In this document: positions 50,838 to 58,423 of the stretch, piece after piece
Layout: each line of letters begins with the position of its first letter
Position numbering within the stretch: the first letter of the stretch is position 1
DNA from: Paenibacillus barengoltzii NBRC 101215
GTDB lineage: Bacteria; Bacillota; Bacilli; Paenibacillales; Paenibacillaceae
Assembly: GCF_004000745.1 (NCBI RefSeq)
Contig: NZ_BILV01000037.1
Coordinates: 1-58,451, forward strand
Reading direction: 5' to 3'
DNA: 58,451 bases
The notes under the pieces: generated by a model
Told to the model about the DNA's origin: nothing
The model's database searches: none
What the model saw: the letters and a program-made list of their open reading frames with translations, nothing else
Program-made: the position numbers and the translations under genes

Positions 50838-51911
50838 TTAGAGGTAAACCGGCTCGCCGGTCTTCGAGGATTTGTAGATCGCCTCAAGGATTTCCGTAAC
50901 GACCAAAGCTTCTTCCGGTTTCACGACTGGCTCGGTATCATTAAGGATTGCCTGAATCCAGGATTGGGCTTCAAGCACTTCCGGTCTTTCCCCTGCTCCG
51001 TCGTAGAAGGCTACGCCGCCGGTTTGCAGCTCGATCTTCTTCTCATACAACAAGCTGTGGTCTTCCCCGTTGATGGTCAGGCCGTTGTTCATATCGGCGC
51101 CCGCTTTCGTTCCGCACAGCGTCGTTTTGGCTTCCTTTACGTCCAGGCTATTCAGCGCCCAGCTGGATTCCAGGAAGATCGTCGCGCCGTTCTCCATCAC
51201 AACAAAACCAAATGCAGAGTCTTCTACAGTGAATTTTTCCGGATCCCAAGGTCCCCATGCATTCGCAGCATTTTTCGTTTGGGACAATTTATGATACGTT
51301 TTCCCCACCACGTACTTCGGTTTGTAGTTGTTCATCATCCAGAGAGTTAAGTCCAGCGCATGGGTGCCGATGTCGATCAACGGACCTCCGCCTTGCGCTT
51401 CCTCATCCAGGAATACGCCCCAAGTAGGTACCGCGCGACGACGAATCGCATGAGCTTTGGCAAAGTAAATTTCACCCAATCCGCCCTCTTCACATACTTG
51501 ATGCAGATATCTTGAATCCGTCCGGAACCGGTTCTGATAACCGATCGTTAATTTTTTGCCGGTACGTTTCGACGCTTCGATCATGCTTCTAGCTTCTTCC
51601 GCTGTCTTCGCCATCGGTTTCTCACACATTACATGGCAACCGGCTTCCATCGCTGCAATCGAAATTACCGCATGCGAGGAGTTCGGCGTACATACGTGAA
51701 CGACATCCAAATCCGTGTTCGCTAACATCGTTTCATAGTTATCAAAAACCTGCGCATCCGCAGTACCAAATTTCTTCTTCGCTTCCTCCGCACGTTCCAC
51801 GACAATATCGCAGAAGGCTACCATTTCTACTTCTTTGACCTCGGAAAGTGCTGGCATATGCTTGCCGTTTGCAATCCCGCCGCATCCGATAATACCAACT
51901 TTAAGTTTCAT
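50838..51911 (-). CDS. Gfo/Idh/MocA-family oxidoreductase, copy 1
   Basis: A 357-residue NAD(P)-dependent dehydrogenase with Rossmann motif VGIIGCGGIANGKHMPAL, then VVHVCTPNSSHAVISIAAME and CEKPMAKTAEEARSMIEASK, and the substrate-domain segment GGPLIDIGTHALDLTLWMM with the catalytic-type D and H. The ATG at 51909-51911 has GGAGGGATAAG upstream. It is the first gene of the operon, and a cre site sits between its promoter and the ribosome site. It is a distant paralogue of the gene at 48065-49102. Confidence 0.94.
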   Translation of the reverse strand: MKLKVGIIGCGGIANGKHMPALSEVKEVEMVAFCDIVVERAEEAKKKFGTADAQVFDNYETMLANTDLDVVHVCTPNSSHAVISIAAMEAGCHVMCEKPMAKTAEEARSMIEASKRTGKKLTIGYQNRFRTDSRYLHQVCEEGGLGEIYFAKAHAIRRRAVPTWGVFLDEEAQGGGPLIDIGTHALDLTLWMMNNYKPKYVVGKTYHKLSQTKNAANAWGPWDPEKFTVEDSAFGFVVMENGATIFLESSWALNSLDVKEAKTTLCGTKAGADMNNGLTINGEDHSLLYEKKIELQTGGVAFYDGAGERPEVLEAQSWIQAILNDTEPVVKPEEALVVTEILEAIYKSSKTGEPVYL

Positions 51912-51922
51912 CTTATCCCTCC

Positions 51923-51936
51923 TGAAAGCGTTTCTA
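51923..51936. promoter_or_regulatory. CcpA cre site in the sugar-oxidation operon leader
   Basis: TGAAAGCGTTTCTA matches 13 of 14 positions of the cre consensus TGWAARCGYTWNCW. On the minus strand a TATAAT -10 lies at 51948-51953, so the site falls at about +5 to +18, a classic roadblock position. This predicts repression by CcpA when a preferred sugar is present. Confidence 0.7.
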
Positions 51937-52017
51937 TTGTCGAATTCATTATAGCCAATTTGATAATAGCTTTCTTCCCAATTTCCTCGCATGATACTCC
52001 CGAATATTGCTCTTCAT

Positions 52018-52068
52018 TTCAAAAAACAACAAAGGCTTCTAGCGAGAATAAACTCGTAAAAGCCTTTG
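52018..52068 (-). terminator. Terminator after the AraC gene
   Basis: AAAGGCTT / AAGCCTTT outer stem with an inner CGAG / CTCG pairing, followed on the minus strand by GTTGTTTTTTG. It separates the AraC transcript from the dehydrogenase operon. Confidence 0.88.
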
Positions 52069-52073
52069 ATCTT

Positions 52074-52940
52074 TTAAGACTCTATTAGATTTTTGCGATA
52101 TTGCAGCGGCGATTGTCCCACCTCATCTTTAAACACATGATGGAACGTTTTGACACTGGCAAAGCCGGCTTTGTCGGCGACTTCCGCCATTGGGATATTT
52201 TCATTGGCCAAAATAAACTTCGCTTGATTGATCCGATACTCCGTCAGGAACTGCATAAACGTCTGCCCTGTATTCGCCTTAAAAAATCGAGTGAAATAGT
52301 ACGGACTAAAGCCCACGAATTTCGCCACGTCTTCTAGGGTAATCACTTCCCGATAACGATTTTCCACATATTCAAAGACTTGATTCAGCAAATCCAAGGT
52401 TTCTTTGTGCTGAATCGTGGATCGCTTGCTGGGCAAGTTTGAGGTTTGGCGTCTTGGCAAGTGCAAATAGAACTCGCCGATTAATTGATACAGATACCCT
52501 AAGGTCAAATAATTCATGCCCATCGGTTTCGTCTGGTCGACTTCATATAAATGAATCAATAATTCCGTCGCTTGCTGGGCTAGCCCCTGCGGCCAGTTGC
52601 GGCTATGCGGTTCGCCAGTCTCGAAGAGATTTAATAAGGAGTCCTCCGATATCCGCAGGATTCGCTCATCAAACAGCTTCAAATTAAACTGATAGACATA
52701 CCGTTCACTCTCAGGCGAAGCCAAGAAATAATGGGCCTCCCCGCTAGGAAAAATGAAGATTTCCCCTTCCTCCAGCTGAACGATCTCTTCCCGAACGCCG
52801 ATGTTCACTTTGCCTTTTCGGGAATAGATGATTTCAATTTCTTTATGCCAATGCGGATAGACAATCGTCATTCCGTCATTTTGGAACGTTCGAAACAAGA
52901 GGGAATCCTGAAACTCCGGGATTTCCAAGTACTCGCTCAT
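52074..52940 (-). CDS. AraC-family transcriptional regulator with cupin sensor
   Basis: A 288-residue regulator. The N-terminal cupin reads HWHKEIEIIYSRKGKVNIGV and EGEIFIFPSGEAHYFLASP. The C-terminal double helix-turn-helix reads ITLEDVAKFVGFSPYYFTRF and IPMAEVADKAGFASVKTFHH. I place the start at the ATG 52938-52940 (MSEYLEIPEF), with GGGAG eleven bases upstream; longer readings exist but lack a site and extend into the intergenic region. It is flanked by sugar-isomerase and dehydrogenase genes and probably controls them. Confidence 0.88.
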   Translation of the reverse strand: MSEYLEIPEFQDSLLFRTFQNDGMTIVYPHWHKEIEIIYSRKGKVNIGVREEIVQLEEGEIFIFPSGEAHYFLASPESERYVYQFNLKLFDERILRISEDSLLNLFETGEPHSRNWPQGLAQQATELLIHLYEVDQTKPMGMNYLTLGYLYQLIGEFYLHLPRRQTSNLPSKRSTIQHKETLDLLNQVFEYVENRYREVITLEDVAKFVGFSPYYFTRFFKANTGQTFMQFLTEYRINQAKFILANENIPMAEVADKAGFASVKTFHHVFKDEVGQSPLQYRKNLIES

Positions 52941-53067
52941 AAACCTGATGACTCCCTGTACGTTGGATTTTGTCGTGTTCAGTTTGATTATAAGGGGCAT
53001 CACTTGTCCGGACAACCCGAGAGGGGATTTACCTTTAGTTTTTACACTTATGATTAGAAATGTACAT

Positions 53068-53104
53068 GAAAAAACCACCCTCTGCATCTTAGCTTTGGGT
53101 GGGT
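53068..53104 (-). terminator. Terminator after the second TIM-barrel isomerase gene
   Basis: CCACCC / GGGTGG stem with a 17-base loop, followed on the minus strand by TTTTTTC. It lies just past the isomerase stop and upstream of the AraC gene. Confidence 0.75.
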
Positions 53105-53118
53105 TAAAATAATTCCTT

Positions 53119-53871
53119 CTATGCTGAATGAACCTCATCCACCATCGCCCGAAGACGCTGGCAATCAATCGCTGTAGCCTCTAACGGCGGATAGTTCTGA
53201 AACTCCTCTTGCTCCACAATTAACCATGGAATATCGATCTGCTTGGCGATCTGGACGTATTCCTTCATCGGCAGGACGCCGGAGCCAATTTCCGTGCTTT
53301 CCCGAGGAGAATCCTGCATATCTTTCATATGAAAAAGACCAATCCGATCCTTATGCGCCTCTAACCAAGAAAACGCGTCCACGCCGGCATCCGCCAGCCA
53401 GTATAGATCCACTTCCAGATCGATCTGTTTCGTACGTTGCACCATTTCATCCAGAATGTCCACGCCGGGGATCTCCGTGAGTTCATTGGCATGATTATGG
53501 TAGTAAAATTCGAAGCCTTCCTCTGCCGCCTTTTTCGCGACCTCCTCCATTTCCTCAATGAAGGCGTGCCAAGCTTCTAAGGTCTGGAAGCTGGCATAAG
53601 GAATCACGATCCGAGAATTTCCAATTTCCTTCTCGAAGGCCAACGTTCCTTCGAAATCCCGTTGCAGAGCCTCAAAAGAAAGATGCGAAGCCGCAACCTG
53701 TAACCCCAATTCATCTAAGTAACTTTTCACTTCAGCGGCACTTTTCCCATGATAACCGGCAAATTCAACGCCGTCATAACCGCTTTCTTTTACTTTTTTG
53801 AGCGCTCCATAAAAGTCCGCTTTACATGCATCCTGAATACTCCATAATTGCAAGGCAATTTGGGGTTTCAT
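53119..53871 (-). CDS. Sugar phosphate isomerase/epimerase (xylose isomerase-like TIM barrel), second
   Basis: A 250-residue TIM-barrel enzyme of the same broad family as 49116-50084 but shorter and clearly different in sequence. Segments are IALQLWSIQDACKADFYGAL, YDGVEFAGYHGKSA, FYYHNHANELTEI, QIDLEVDLYWLADAG, IGLFHMKDM and WLIVEQEEF, which include the usual Glu/His/Asp ligands. The ATG at 53869-53871 has AAGGAGGAGG upstream. It is probably monocistronic, ending at its own terminator, and likely joins the keto-sugar pathway of the neighbouring operon. Confidence 0.9.
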   Translation of the reverse strand: MKPQIALQLWSIQDACKADFYGALKKVKESGYDGVEFAGYHGKSAAEVKSYLDELGLQVAASHLSFEALQRDFEGTLAFEKEIGNSRIVIPYASFQTLEAWHAFIEEMEEVAKKAAEEGFEFYYHNHANELTEIPGVDILDEMVQRTKQIDLEVDLYWLADAGVDAFSWLEAHKDRIGLFHMKDMQDSPRESTEIGSGVLPMKEYVQIAKQIDIPWLIVEQEEFQNYPPLEATAIDCQRLRAMVDEVHSA

Positions 53872-54032
53872 CGAACCTCCTCCTTTCACGAGTCCATTAT
53901 AGCGAAATCACCTCCCACATTCTTCCCGCTTTCTTCCGAAAAGCTCCTGAATAATGCGCTTTCATAACCGACATGATAAAAGGCCACAACAAGAAATCCT
54001 TGTTGCAGCCGGTAGATAATGACTTCCTTCTA

Positions 54033-54314
54033 TTAATTTTGTTGGAACAATTGGGGATACAAAGCATGTACGCCGCCAGCAAAGTCACGTTGCACGTTAC
54101 GGCTAAATTCATCGGCGACAATTTCGTAGTTGTCTGCTTCAACACCGTCGATGGCAATCTTCGCAATATCCGCAGGACTTGCTTTTGGTGCTTTTACATT
54201 TGCAGTCCGATCGACCAAATCCTGAATGGAGGTTCGCTCAAATCCTTTCTCCCAGAACAATTCCATCGCTTGCTGCAGTGCGGTCTCCTGATCAAATTCC
54301 CTTGGTCACTCCAT
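54033..54314 (-). pseudogene. Chimeric pseudogene: TetR regulator N-terminus joined to SDR dehydrogenase C-terminus
   Basis: The minus strand starts ATG GAG TGA CCA at 54314, behind GGAGGAGC. After the stop the frame continues REFDQETALQQAMELFWEKG and FERTSIQDLVDRT, a TetR DNA-binding domain; the TGA probably replaced a TGG (MEWPREFD). At about residue 48 the sequence switches to KASPADIAKIAIDGVEADNY, EIVADEFSRNVQRDF and LYPQL, which match the C-terminus of short-chain dehydrogenases. A deletion probably fused two neighbouring genes, losing most of both. Neither part can be functional. Confidence 0.75.
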
Positions 54315-54428
54315 TCTAAGCTCCTCCTTTCTTCTTCATCATACAAGTTTGAGAATGATTAATAAAGAATGATCGATTAATGAATACTATTGTTCCGACT
54401 ACCGTCAAAAACAAAAAAACTTCCATCT

Positions 54429-54806
54429 TTATTGCAGACGAAGTTCTAAGGTGTTTAGGTCAATTTTGAATTTTCCTTCCATTAATATATCAAGTCCTAG
54501 TAATCCATTAATGTGCTCGTATGGAAACGACATAAAGTCAATGAATGCATTCTCTATTTTAAGTTCAGCTATCTGAATGGAGTCTACTTTCTTAACATAA
54601 GAATGCTCTTTTCCACCAATTCCATAGCTGGTATATATCTCATCCCCAGCCTGCACTCGAATGCCTAAATCATCAACAGCATCCTGTGAAATTAATGTGT
54701 GACTCGCTCCCGTGTCAATCACGATATTATCAATCGTCTTTGAGCGGCCTTCATAAGAAAGTAAAATTGTCGTAAAGAGCAATCCATCTCGATATTCAAA
54801 TTTCAT
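54429..54806 (-). CDS. Retropepsin-like aspartic protease
   Basis: A 125-residue protein with the aspartic protease motif IVIDTGASHTLIS (D31-T-G) and the closing hydrophobic-Gly segment INGLLGLDILMEGKFKIDLN. This fits the single-domain retropepsin-like family (gag-type, PF13650/PF13975 group), which would act as a homodimer. The flap region may be YGIGGKEHSY. There is no signal peptide. Its start overlaps the stop of the 81-residue gene upstream by 4 bp, so the two are translationally coupled. The substrate is unknown. Confidence 0.85.
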   Translation of the reverse strand: MKFEYRDGLLFTTILLSYEGRSKTIDNIVIDTGASHTLISQDAVDDLGIRVQAGDEIYTSYGIGGKEHSYVKKVDSIQIAELKIENAFIDFMSFPYEHINGLLGLDILMEGKFKIDLNTLELRLQ

Positions 54807-55048
54807 TTTATCTTGCTCCTTAACCCAATACTTTTTCTAATCCTTACAATAATCTTGTCATTGGATGTATGATAAACCAAAGTATTGTCCTTGCTATTTA
54901 GTAGTTCATAAGTAGCATCTTCGTCACGAACAGGTCCAATTACAGCTACTTCAGAAACAACTTCTTTATCGTCAATTTTATTGAATTGGAGAACTTCGAA
55001 TTTAACAAATTGATTTGGATAAATGGCTCTAACTTCATCCCATTTCAT
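54803..55048 (-). CDS. Unknown small protein coupled to the retropepsin-like gene
   Basis: An 81-residue protein beginning MKWDEVRAIYPNQFVKFEVL, with AGGAATT upstream of the ATG. The middle segment VSEVAVIGPVRDEDATYELL and the end (NDKIIVRIRKSIGLRSKIK) are mixed alpha/beta with a basic tail. I recognise no family. It overlaps the retropepsin gene (ATGA), so both are made from one message. It may be the substrate, regulator or partner of the protease; this is inference from gene order only. Confidence 0.75.
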   Translation of the reverse strand: MKWDEVRAIYPNQFVKFEVLQFNKIDDKEVVSEVAVIGPVRDEDATYELLNSKDNTLVYHTSNDKIIVRIRKSIGLRSKIK

Positions 55049-55512
55049 AAGTTAATTCCTCCAATAATTTTTCTTAATTGTATCATAAACAAGATGGACA
55101 TGTCGGTTAGATATAAATTCACATAAACGGAATAACCATCTCTTAGTAAATTATTGTTACCCTCAAATAACTTGTAGGAAGTTATCCACGCCTCCGCCTC
55201 CTCTTCCTCAACACAAGTTTAATCGAAAGAATGAAGGTGAATTGGAATTTTATGAAGTATTCGCATAATTTTACGAGTCCGCGATCAAACATGGAGCACG
55301 GCCGGGTATCAGTTGTTTCCTTCCCCACATTACTCCTGCCACCGAGACATTGAAACTGGATATTGATCCGAAAAATAAACCCACTTTTCTCACTTCCTCT
55401 TGTTTTCGATAAAGCTGTTCGCCTGAAACTTAACCATCAAACATTCTCTGTATGATATAATGTATTAAACGCATTGTTTGTGACCATATCCTTATTTAAG
55501 GAGATGATTCTT
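55049..55512. other. Intergenic stretch without a convincing gene
   Basis: This 460-bp divergent region is AT-rich at both ends and more GC-rich around 55270-55360. A plus-strand open frame of about 40 codons near 55233 has no family match and only a weak ribosome site. TATAAT at 55456-55461 is a likely -10 for the antitoxin gene, with TTAACC 19 bases upstream as a poor -35. Nothing else was identified. Confidence 0.4.
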
Positions 55513-55746
55513 ATGTCTATAAGCAAAAGTGAACTTAATGAATTAATTAATAAACTTTCTGATCAAGACATTCCACTTGTAGCTGATTTGGTTAGACGCC
55601 TTATTCATCCTGCAGATCATCATATCCCATATGATGACGAACCTCTAACAGATGAAGATATTCAAGCAGTTAAAGAGGCACGACAAGAATTCCTTGAAGG
55701 TAAAACCATAAAATTCGAGGATATTAAGCATGAATTACAAAATTGA
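55513..55746 (+). CDS. Antitoxin-like protein of a RelBE/ParDE-type pair
   Basis: A 77-residue acidic protein starting MSISKSELNELINKLSDQDI at the ATG 55513, behind AAGGAGATG. The central segment PLVADLVRRLI and the acidic second half (DDEPLTDEDIQAVKEARQEF, IKFEDIKHEL) are typical of antitoxins that bind a RelE-fold toxin with their C-terminal half. The next reading frame begins inside its last codons and encodes the start of such a toxin, now broken. The antitoxin itself appears intact. Confidence 0.8.
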   Translation: MSISKSELNELINKLSDQDIPLVADLVRRLIHPADHHIPYDDEPLTDEDIQAVKEARQEFLEGKTIKFEDIKHELQN

Positions 55747-55887
55747 ATTATCTAAAAAAGCATATAAATACCTAAAGAAGCTTGATCCTAAAACGACGTT
55801 TATCTCTTCATATTGAACTACTCTCTCGTAGTCATCAGCATAGCAACGCGTGGCGATGTATATAACAGACTTTGAAATTATTAGATG
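55730..55887 (+). pseudogene. Broken RelE/ParE-type toxin gene
   Basis: The ATG at 55730 overlaps the end of the antitoxin gene, the usual pair layout. It reads MNYKIELSKKAYKYLKKLDP, a standard RelE-type N-terminus, but stops at 55814-55816 after 28 residues. Around 55850-55887 other frames still show RVAMYITDFEIIRCI or NAWRC, resembling the toxin C-terminus. An internal deletion has therefore removed the middle. The toxin should be inactive. Confidence 0.75.
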
Positions 55888-55907
55888 TATTTGACCTAAC
55901 AATTTTC

Positions 55908-55950
55908 ATTTAATGAAACGAAGCAGCCCTTATCACAGGCTGGTTCGTTT
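55908..55950 (-). terminator. Hairpin at the end of the interrupted gene
   Basis: AACGAA-C-CAGCC / GGCTG-C-TTCGTT forms a stem of about 11 bp with one mismatch and a loop of about 9 bases, followed on the minus strand by TCATTTAAT. It lies about 90 bases after the stop of the IS-split gene and probably terminated its transcript. It also lies near the end of the toxin remnant. Confidence 0.5.
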
Positions 55951-56037
55951 GTTATCTGACCATCTTCCATAAACGAAGCTACATGAAGTTCCTGATTTCT
56001 GATATACATATGCAAATTCTCTTTAACAAGTGAAACC

Positions 56038-56566
56038 TCAGGAGTTTTGATAGACTGCAATCGGACTAATTTCAATGACAGGGCCATCAAGATAAAAAGA
56101 TTTTTCATCAAAATCAATGCCGTTTCCGAAAGAGAATCCGTGATTGCTTATATCATTAAATCCCGAAAACAACTTTAACATATCGTCCTCTTTCATTCGA
56201 AGTTTACCTGGCAAGAATTTGATCAACTCAACCTTTCCTGGTTCAGGCGTGATTTTTCTCACTCTTCCGAAAATAGTAAATTCTCCCTCTATTTCATAGT
56301 GTTCAGCAAATAAGTTATCCTCGGTTAAATTTAGTGAAGCAATAAAGGATGTTGAAACATCATTGTATGGTTTCAAAATAACAGTTGCATTTTTAGGTTT
56401 CAATAAGTTTGCAAGTAGCGTCACTTGTTCAGTCCCTGCCTGTTCTGAGAATAGCCCCTTGAATTGATTTACTAGGTCGACTAAAGAAGATAATGCTGAT
56501 TCAACAGGTGATAATGATACTGTCCCATCAATCTCGATAAATTCTCCTATCTGCAACTGATCAATA
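56038..56566 (-). pseudogene. C-terminal part of a gene split by the IS256-type element (DUF6414-like)
   Basis: The minus-strand frame from the IS edge to the stop at 56038 encodes about 175 residues: DQLQIGEFIEIDGTVSLSPV, VTLLANLLKPKNATVILKPY, GEFTIFGRVRKITPEPGKVE and, at the end, GPVIEISPIAVYQNS. The last part recalls DUF6414-type proteins, with low confidence. Removing the IS and one target copy joins this frame exactly to the upstream part at 57933-58070, so it is one gene disrupted by the insertion. The region from 55951 to 56037 shows no separate gene that I trust. Confidence 0.7.
56559..56566. repeat. Left target-site duplication of the IS256-type element
   Basis: GATCAATA lies directly outside the left terminal repeat and is repeated exactly at 57925-57932. 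An 8-bp duplication is normal for the IS256 family. Confidence 0.92.
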
Positions 56567-57924
56567 GGGTCTGTCAAGATTTCTGTGTAAACTCATTCCA
56601 AGCAATCCCCCCGAGGGGGATTTGGCGCTTCTAACGTAAATAGTTACTGACCCGATCCGGAAAGAAGACCGAAAGCTGAAGGAGCATCTGCCCCCAGTTT
56701 TGGACACGGCCTGTCCATTTTCGTGTCACATCCATCGTGGCCAGGTAGAGCATTTTCAGCAGGGCTTCATCGGTAGGGAAAATACTCTTCCCCTTGGTCA
56801 CCTTGCGAAGCTGCCGATGGTAACTCTCAATCATATTTGTGGTGTAGATGAGTTTGCGGATCTCAGGCGGATACTTGAAGAAGGTGGAGAGCTCCTCCCA
56901 GTTGTTGCGCCAAGAGCGGACTATAAGCGGATACTTAGCGCCCCAGACTTCCTCGAAGCGGTCCATCTCTAGCAGCGCTCCTTCCTCGGTTGCGGCTTTG
57001 TAAATGGGCTTGAGGTCGGCAGTCACCTTCTTCAAATCCTTGTACGACACGTAACGAGTGGAGTTGCGGATCTGGTGAATGATGCACTTTTGAATCTCGG
57101 TTTTTGGATAGCAGGCCGCAATCGCTTCGGAGAAACCACTCAGATTGTCCACACAGATGATGAGAATGTCTTGGACACCACGATTTCGCAGGTCATTTAG
57201 CACGCTGAGCCAGAACTTACTGGATTCATTCTCCCCGATCCACATCCCGAGTACATCCTTGTTCCCGTCCAGGTCGATGCCAATCACCATGTAGGCCGCT
57301 TTGTTAACTATGGCCCCGTCCTGCTTCACTTTAAAGTGAATCGCATCCATGTAGACGACCGCGTAGACGCCTTGAAGCGGCCGATTCTGCCATTCCTTAA
57401 TGAGAGGCACGATTTTGTTGGTGACATTGGAAATGAGCGTAGGCGAGACTTCGATACCGTAAAGGTTTTGCAGATGGTCTTGAATCTCTCGTGTACTGAC
57501 ACCTTTGGCGTACAGGGCGATGATCTGATCTTCAATGCCAGTTACATTCTTCTGGTGTTTCTGCACAACAATGGGCTCGAACTCACCCATCCGATCCCGT
57601 GGAACCATAATTTCCTGCTCTCCGTATTCGCTGACTACCGTCTTTTTGCTCTTGCCATTTCGGCTATTTGGCGTCATCTTGGCTTTGACCTCGTGCTTCT
57701 CGTAGCCTAAGTGCGTATCGAGCTCTGCTTCCAGCATTTCTTGAAGAGTTTCAGCAAACAGTTCTTTCAAAGCATTCTGCGCGTCTTGTGCTGTTACCAG
57801 CTTGTTCTCCTTAATGAAGGCTCGCAATTGCTCTTTCGTCCAAAGTCCCATGTATTCTCCCCAACCTTTCTATGTCTTCCATTTTACTGGGTTTAGGAGT
57901 TTACACAAACTATTTTACAGACTG
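56567..57924 (-). mobile_element. Complete IS256-family insertion sequence, about 1358 bp
   Basis: The element is bounded by imperfect inverted repeats. Read inward, the left end is GGGTCTGT then CAAGATTTC then TGTGTAAACTC, and the right end is CAGTCTGT then AAAATAGTT then TGTGTAAACTC, so both share GTCTGT and TGTGTAAACTC. It encodes one intact transposase on the minus strand. Identical 8-bp GATCAATA copies flank it. An intact reading frame and exact duplications suggest a recent and possibly active insertion. It splits a minus-strand gene. Confidence 0.93.
56631..57851 (-). CDS. IS256-family (mutator type) transposase
   Basis: A 406-residue transposase that moves the element by a copy-out type mechanism known for the family. 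The catalytic triad is expected at D169 (VVYMDAIHFKVK), D235 (IICVDNLSGF) and E342 (NMIESYHRQLRK). Other landmarks are the MVPRDRMGEFEPIVV region, YAKGVSTREIQDHL and CIIHQIRNS. The ATG has GGGGAG upstream. Length and motifs are normal and nothing appears broken. Confidence 0.96.
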   Translation of the reverse strand: MGLWTKEQLRAFIKENKLVTAQDAQNALKELFAETLQEMLEAELDTHLGYEKHEVKAKMTPNSRNGKSKKTVVSEYGEQEIMVPRDRMGEFEPIVVQKHQKNVTGIEDQIIALYAKGVSTREIQDHLQNLYGIEVSPTLISNVTNKIVPLIKEWQNRPLQGVYAVVYMDAIHFKVKQDGAIVNKAAYMVIGIDLDGNKDVLGMWIGENESSKFWLSVLNDLRNRGVQDILIICVDNLSGFSEAIAACYPKTEIQKCIIHQIRNSTRYVSYKDLKKVTADLKPIYKAATEEGALLEMDRFEEVWGAKYPLIVRSWRNNWEELSTFFKYPPEIRKLIYTTNMIESYHRQLRKVTKGKSIFPTDEALLKMLYLATMDVTRKWTGRVQNWGQMLLQLSVFFPDRVSNYLR

Positions 57925-57932
57925 GATCAATA
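57925..57932. repeat. Right target-site duplication of the IS256-type element
   Basis: GATCAATA directly outside the right terminal repeat, identical to 56559-56566. Confidence 0.92.
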
Positions 57933-58070
57933 ATTGCATCATCGAAACCTGTTAATCTTTGGACTTTATTTTTCGAGTTTAGGATTGTATATAAATCAGT
58001 AAATAGTGCCGCTACAAAATGGAAGATTATGACGAAACAATTATATTTTGCTCGAAAATAAAGAAACTCC
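57933..58070 (-). pseudogene. N-terminal part of the gene split by the IS256-type element
   Basis: On the minus strand the frame reads REFLYF, then a stretch that looks degraded, then VAALFTDLYTILNSKNKVQR and LTGFDDAII up to the insertion. There it joins DQLQIGEFIEI of the other part when the IS and one GATCAATA copy are removed. There is no clear start codon, and stops lie just before REFLYF. Only about 40-45 residues precede the insertion, so the gene may already have been shortened at its 5' end. Confidence 0.6.
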
Positions 58071-58141
58071 CGATATTACACGGAAGTCTAGTGAATTAAT
58101 TTGATAACATACATTACTATACCTGAAAATAATCGTCTCTT

Positions 58142-58423
58142 TTACCTCTTCCCTCCCTCCTCACAAAATACCTCTATCATCACCAACGTCCCCATCCTAA
58201 AGCCCTGGACAAAAGCTTCCCTTATTACCATTGAATTAGATTCACCATTTAAATCTAAGATTTGCTCTAACGTGGCAAAGTCTTTCTCCGAAAAACTTTC
58301 TTTAGCCTCTTGCATTAAGTCGAAAATCTTTTTATTTAGTGGTCGATAGTCGGGATCTCTAGGAACAATTCGTTCTTCAGGTCTCAAGTTGCCGTAGAAT
58401 ATCTCTTCTACAATACTTTTCAT
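58142..58423 (-). CDS. DUF6809-like small protein
   Basis: A 93-residue helical protein beginning MKSIVEEIFYGNLRPEERIV at an ATG with GGAGAGAG upstream. The segments DYRPLNKKIFDLMQEAKESF, QILDLNGESNSMVIREAFVQ and GFRMGTLVMIEVF match the pattern of DUF6809 proteins, which are common in Firmicutes and often lie near mobile or phage-derived DNA. No function is known. It is complete and ends about 70 bp before the IS-split gene remnant. Confidence 0.72.
   Translation of the reverse strand: MKSIVEEIFYGNLRPEERIVPRDPDYRPLNKKIFDLMQEAKESFSEKDFATLEQILDLNGESNSMVIREAFVQGFRMGTLVMIEVFCEEGGKR

Noticed and set aside
52941-53168. Longer start for the AraC regulator, adding 76 residues
   Set aside because: The extension crosses the upstream terminator region and encodes no domain; the MSEYLE start has a ribosome site and matches the usual length.
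53897-54166. An 89-codon minus-strand open frame near the TetR/SDR remnant
   Set aside because: It is out of frame with the recognisable SDR segment and has no ribosome site or family match.
55896-56117. A 73-codon minus-strand open frame overlapping the end of the IS-split gene
   Set aside because: It overlaps the real stop region in another frame and runs through a terminator-like hairpin; no start with a ribosome site was found.
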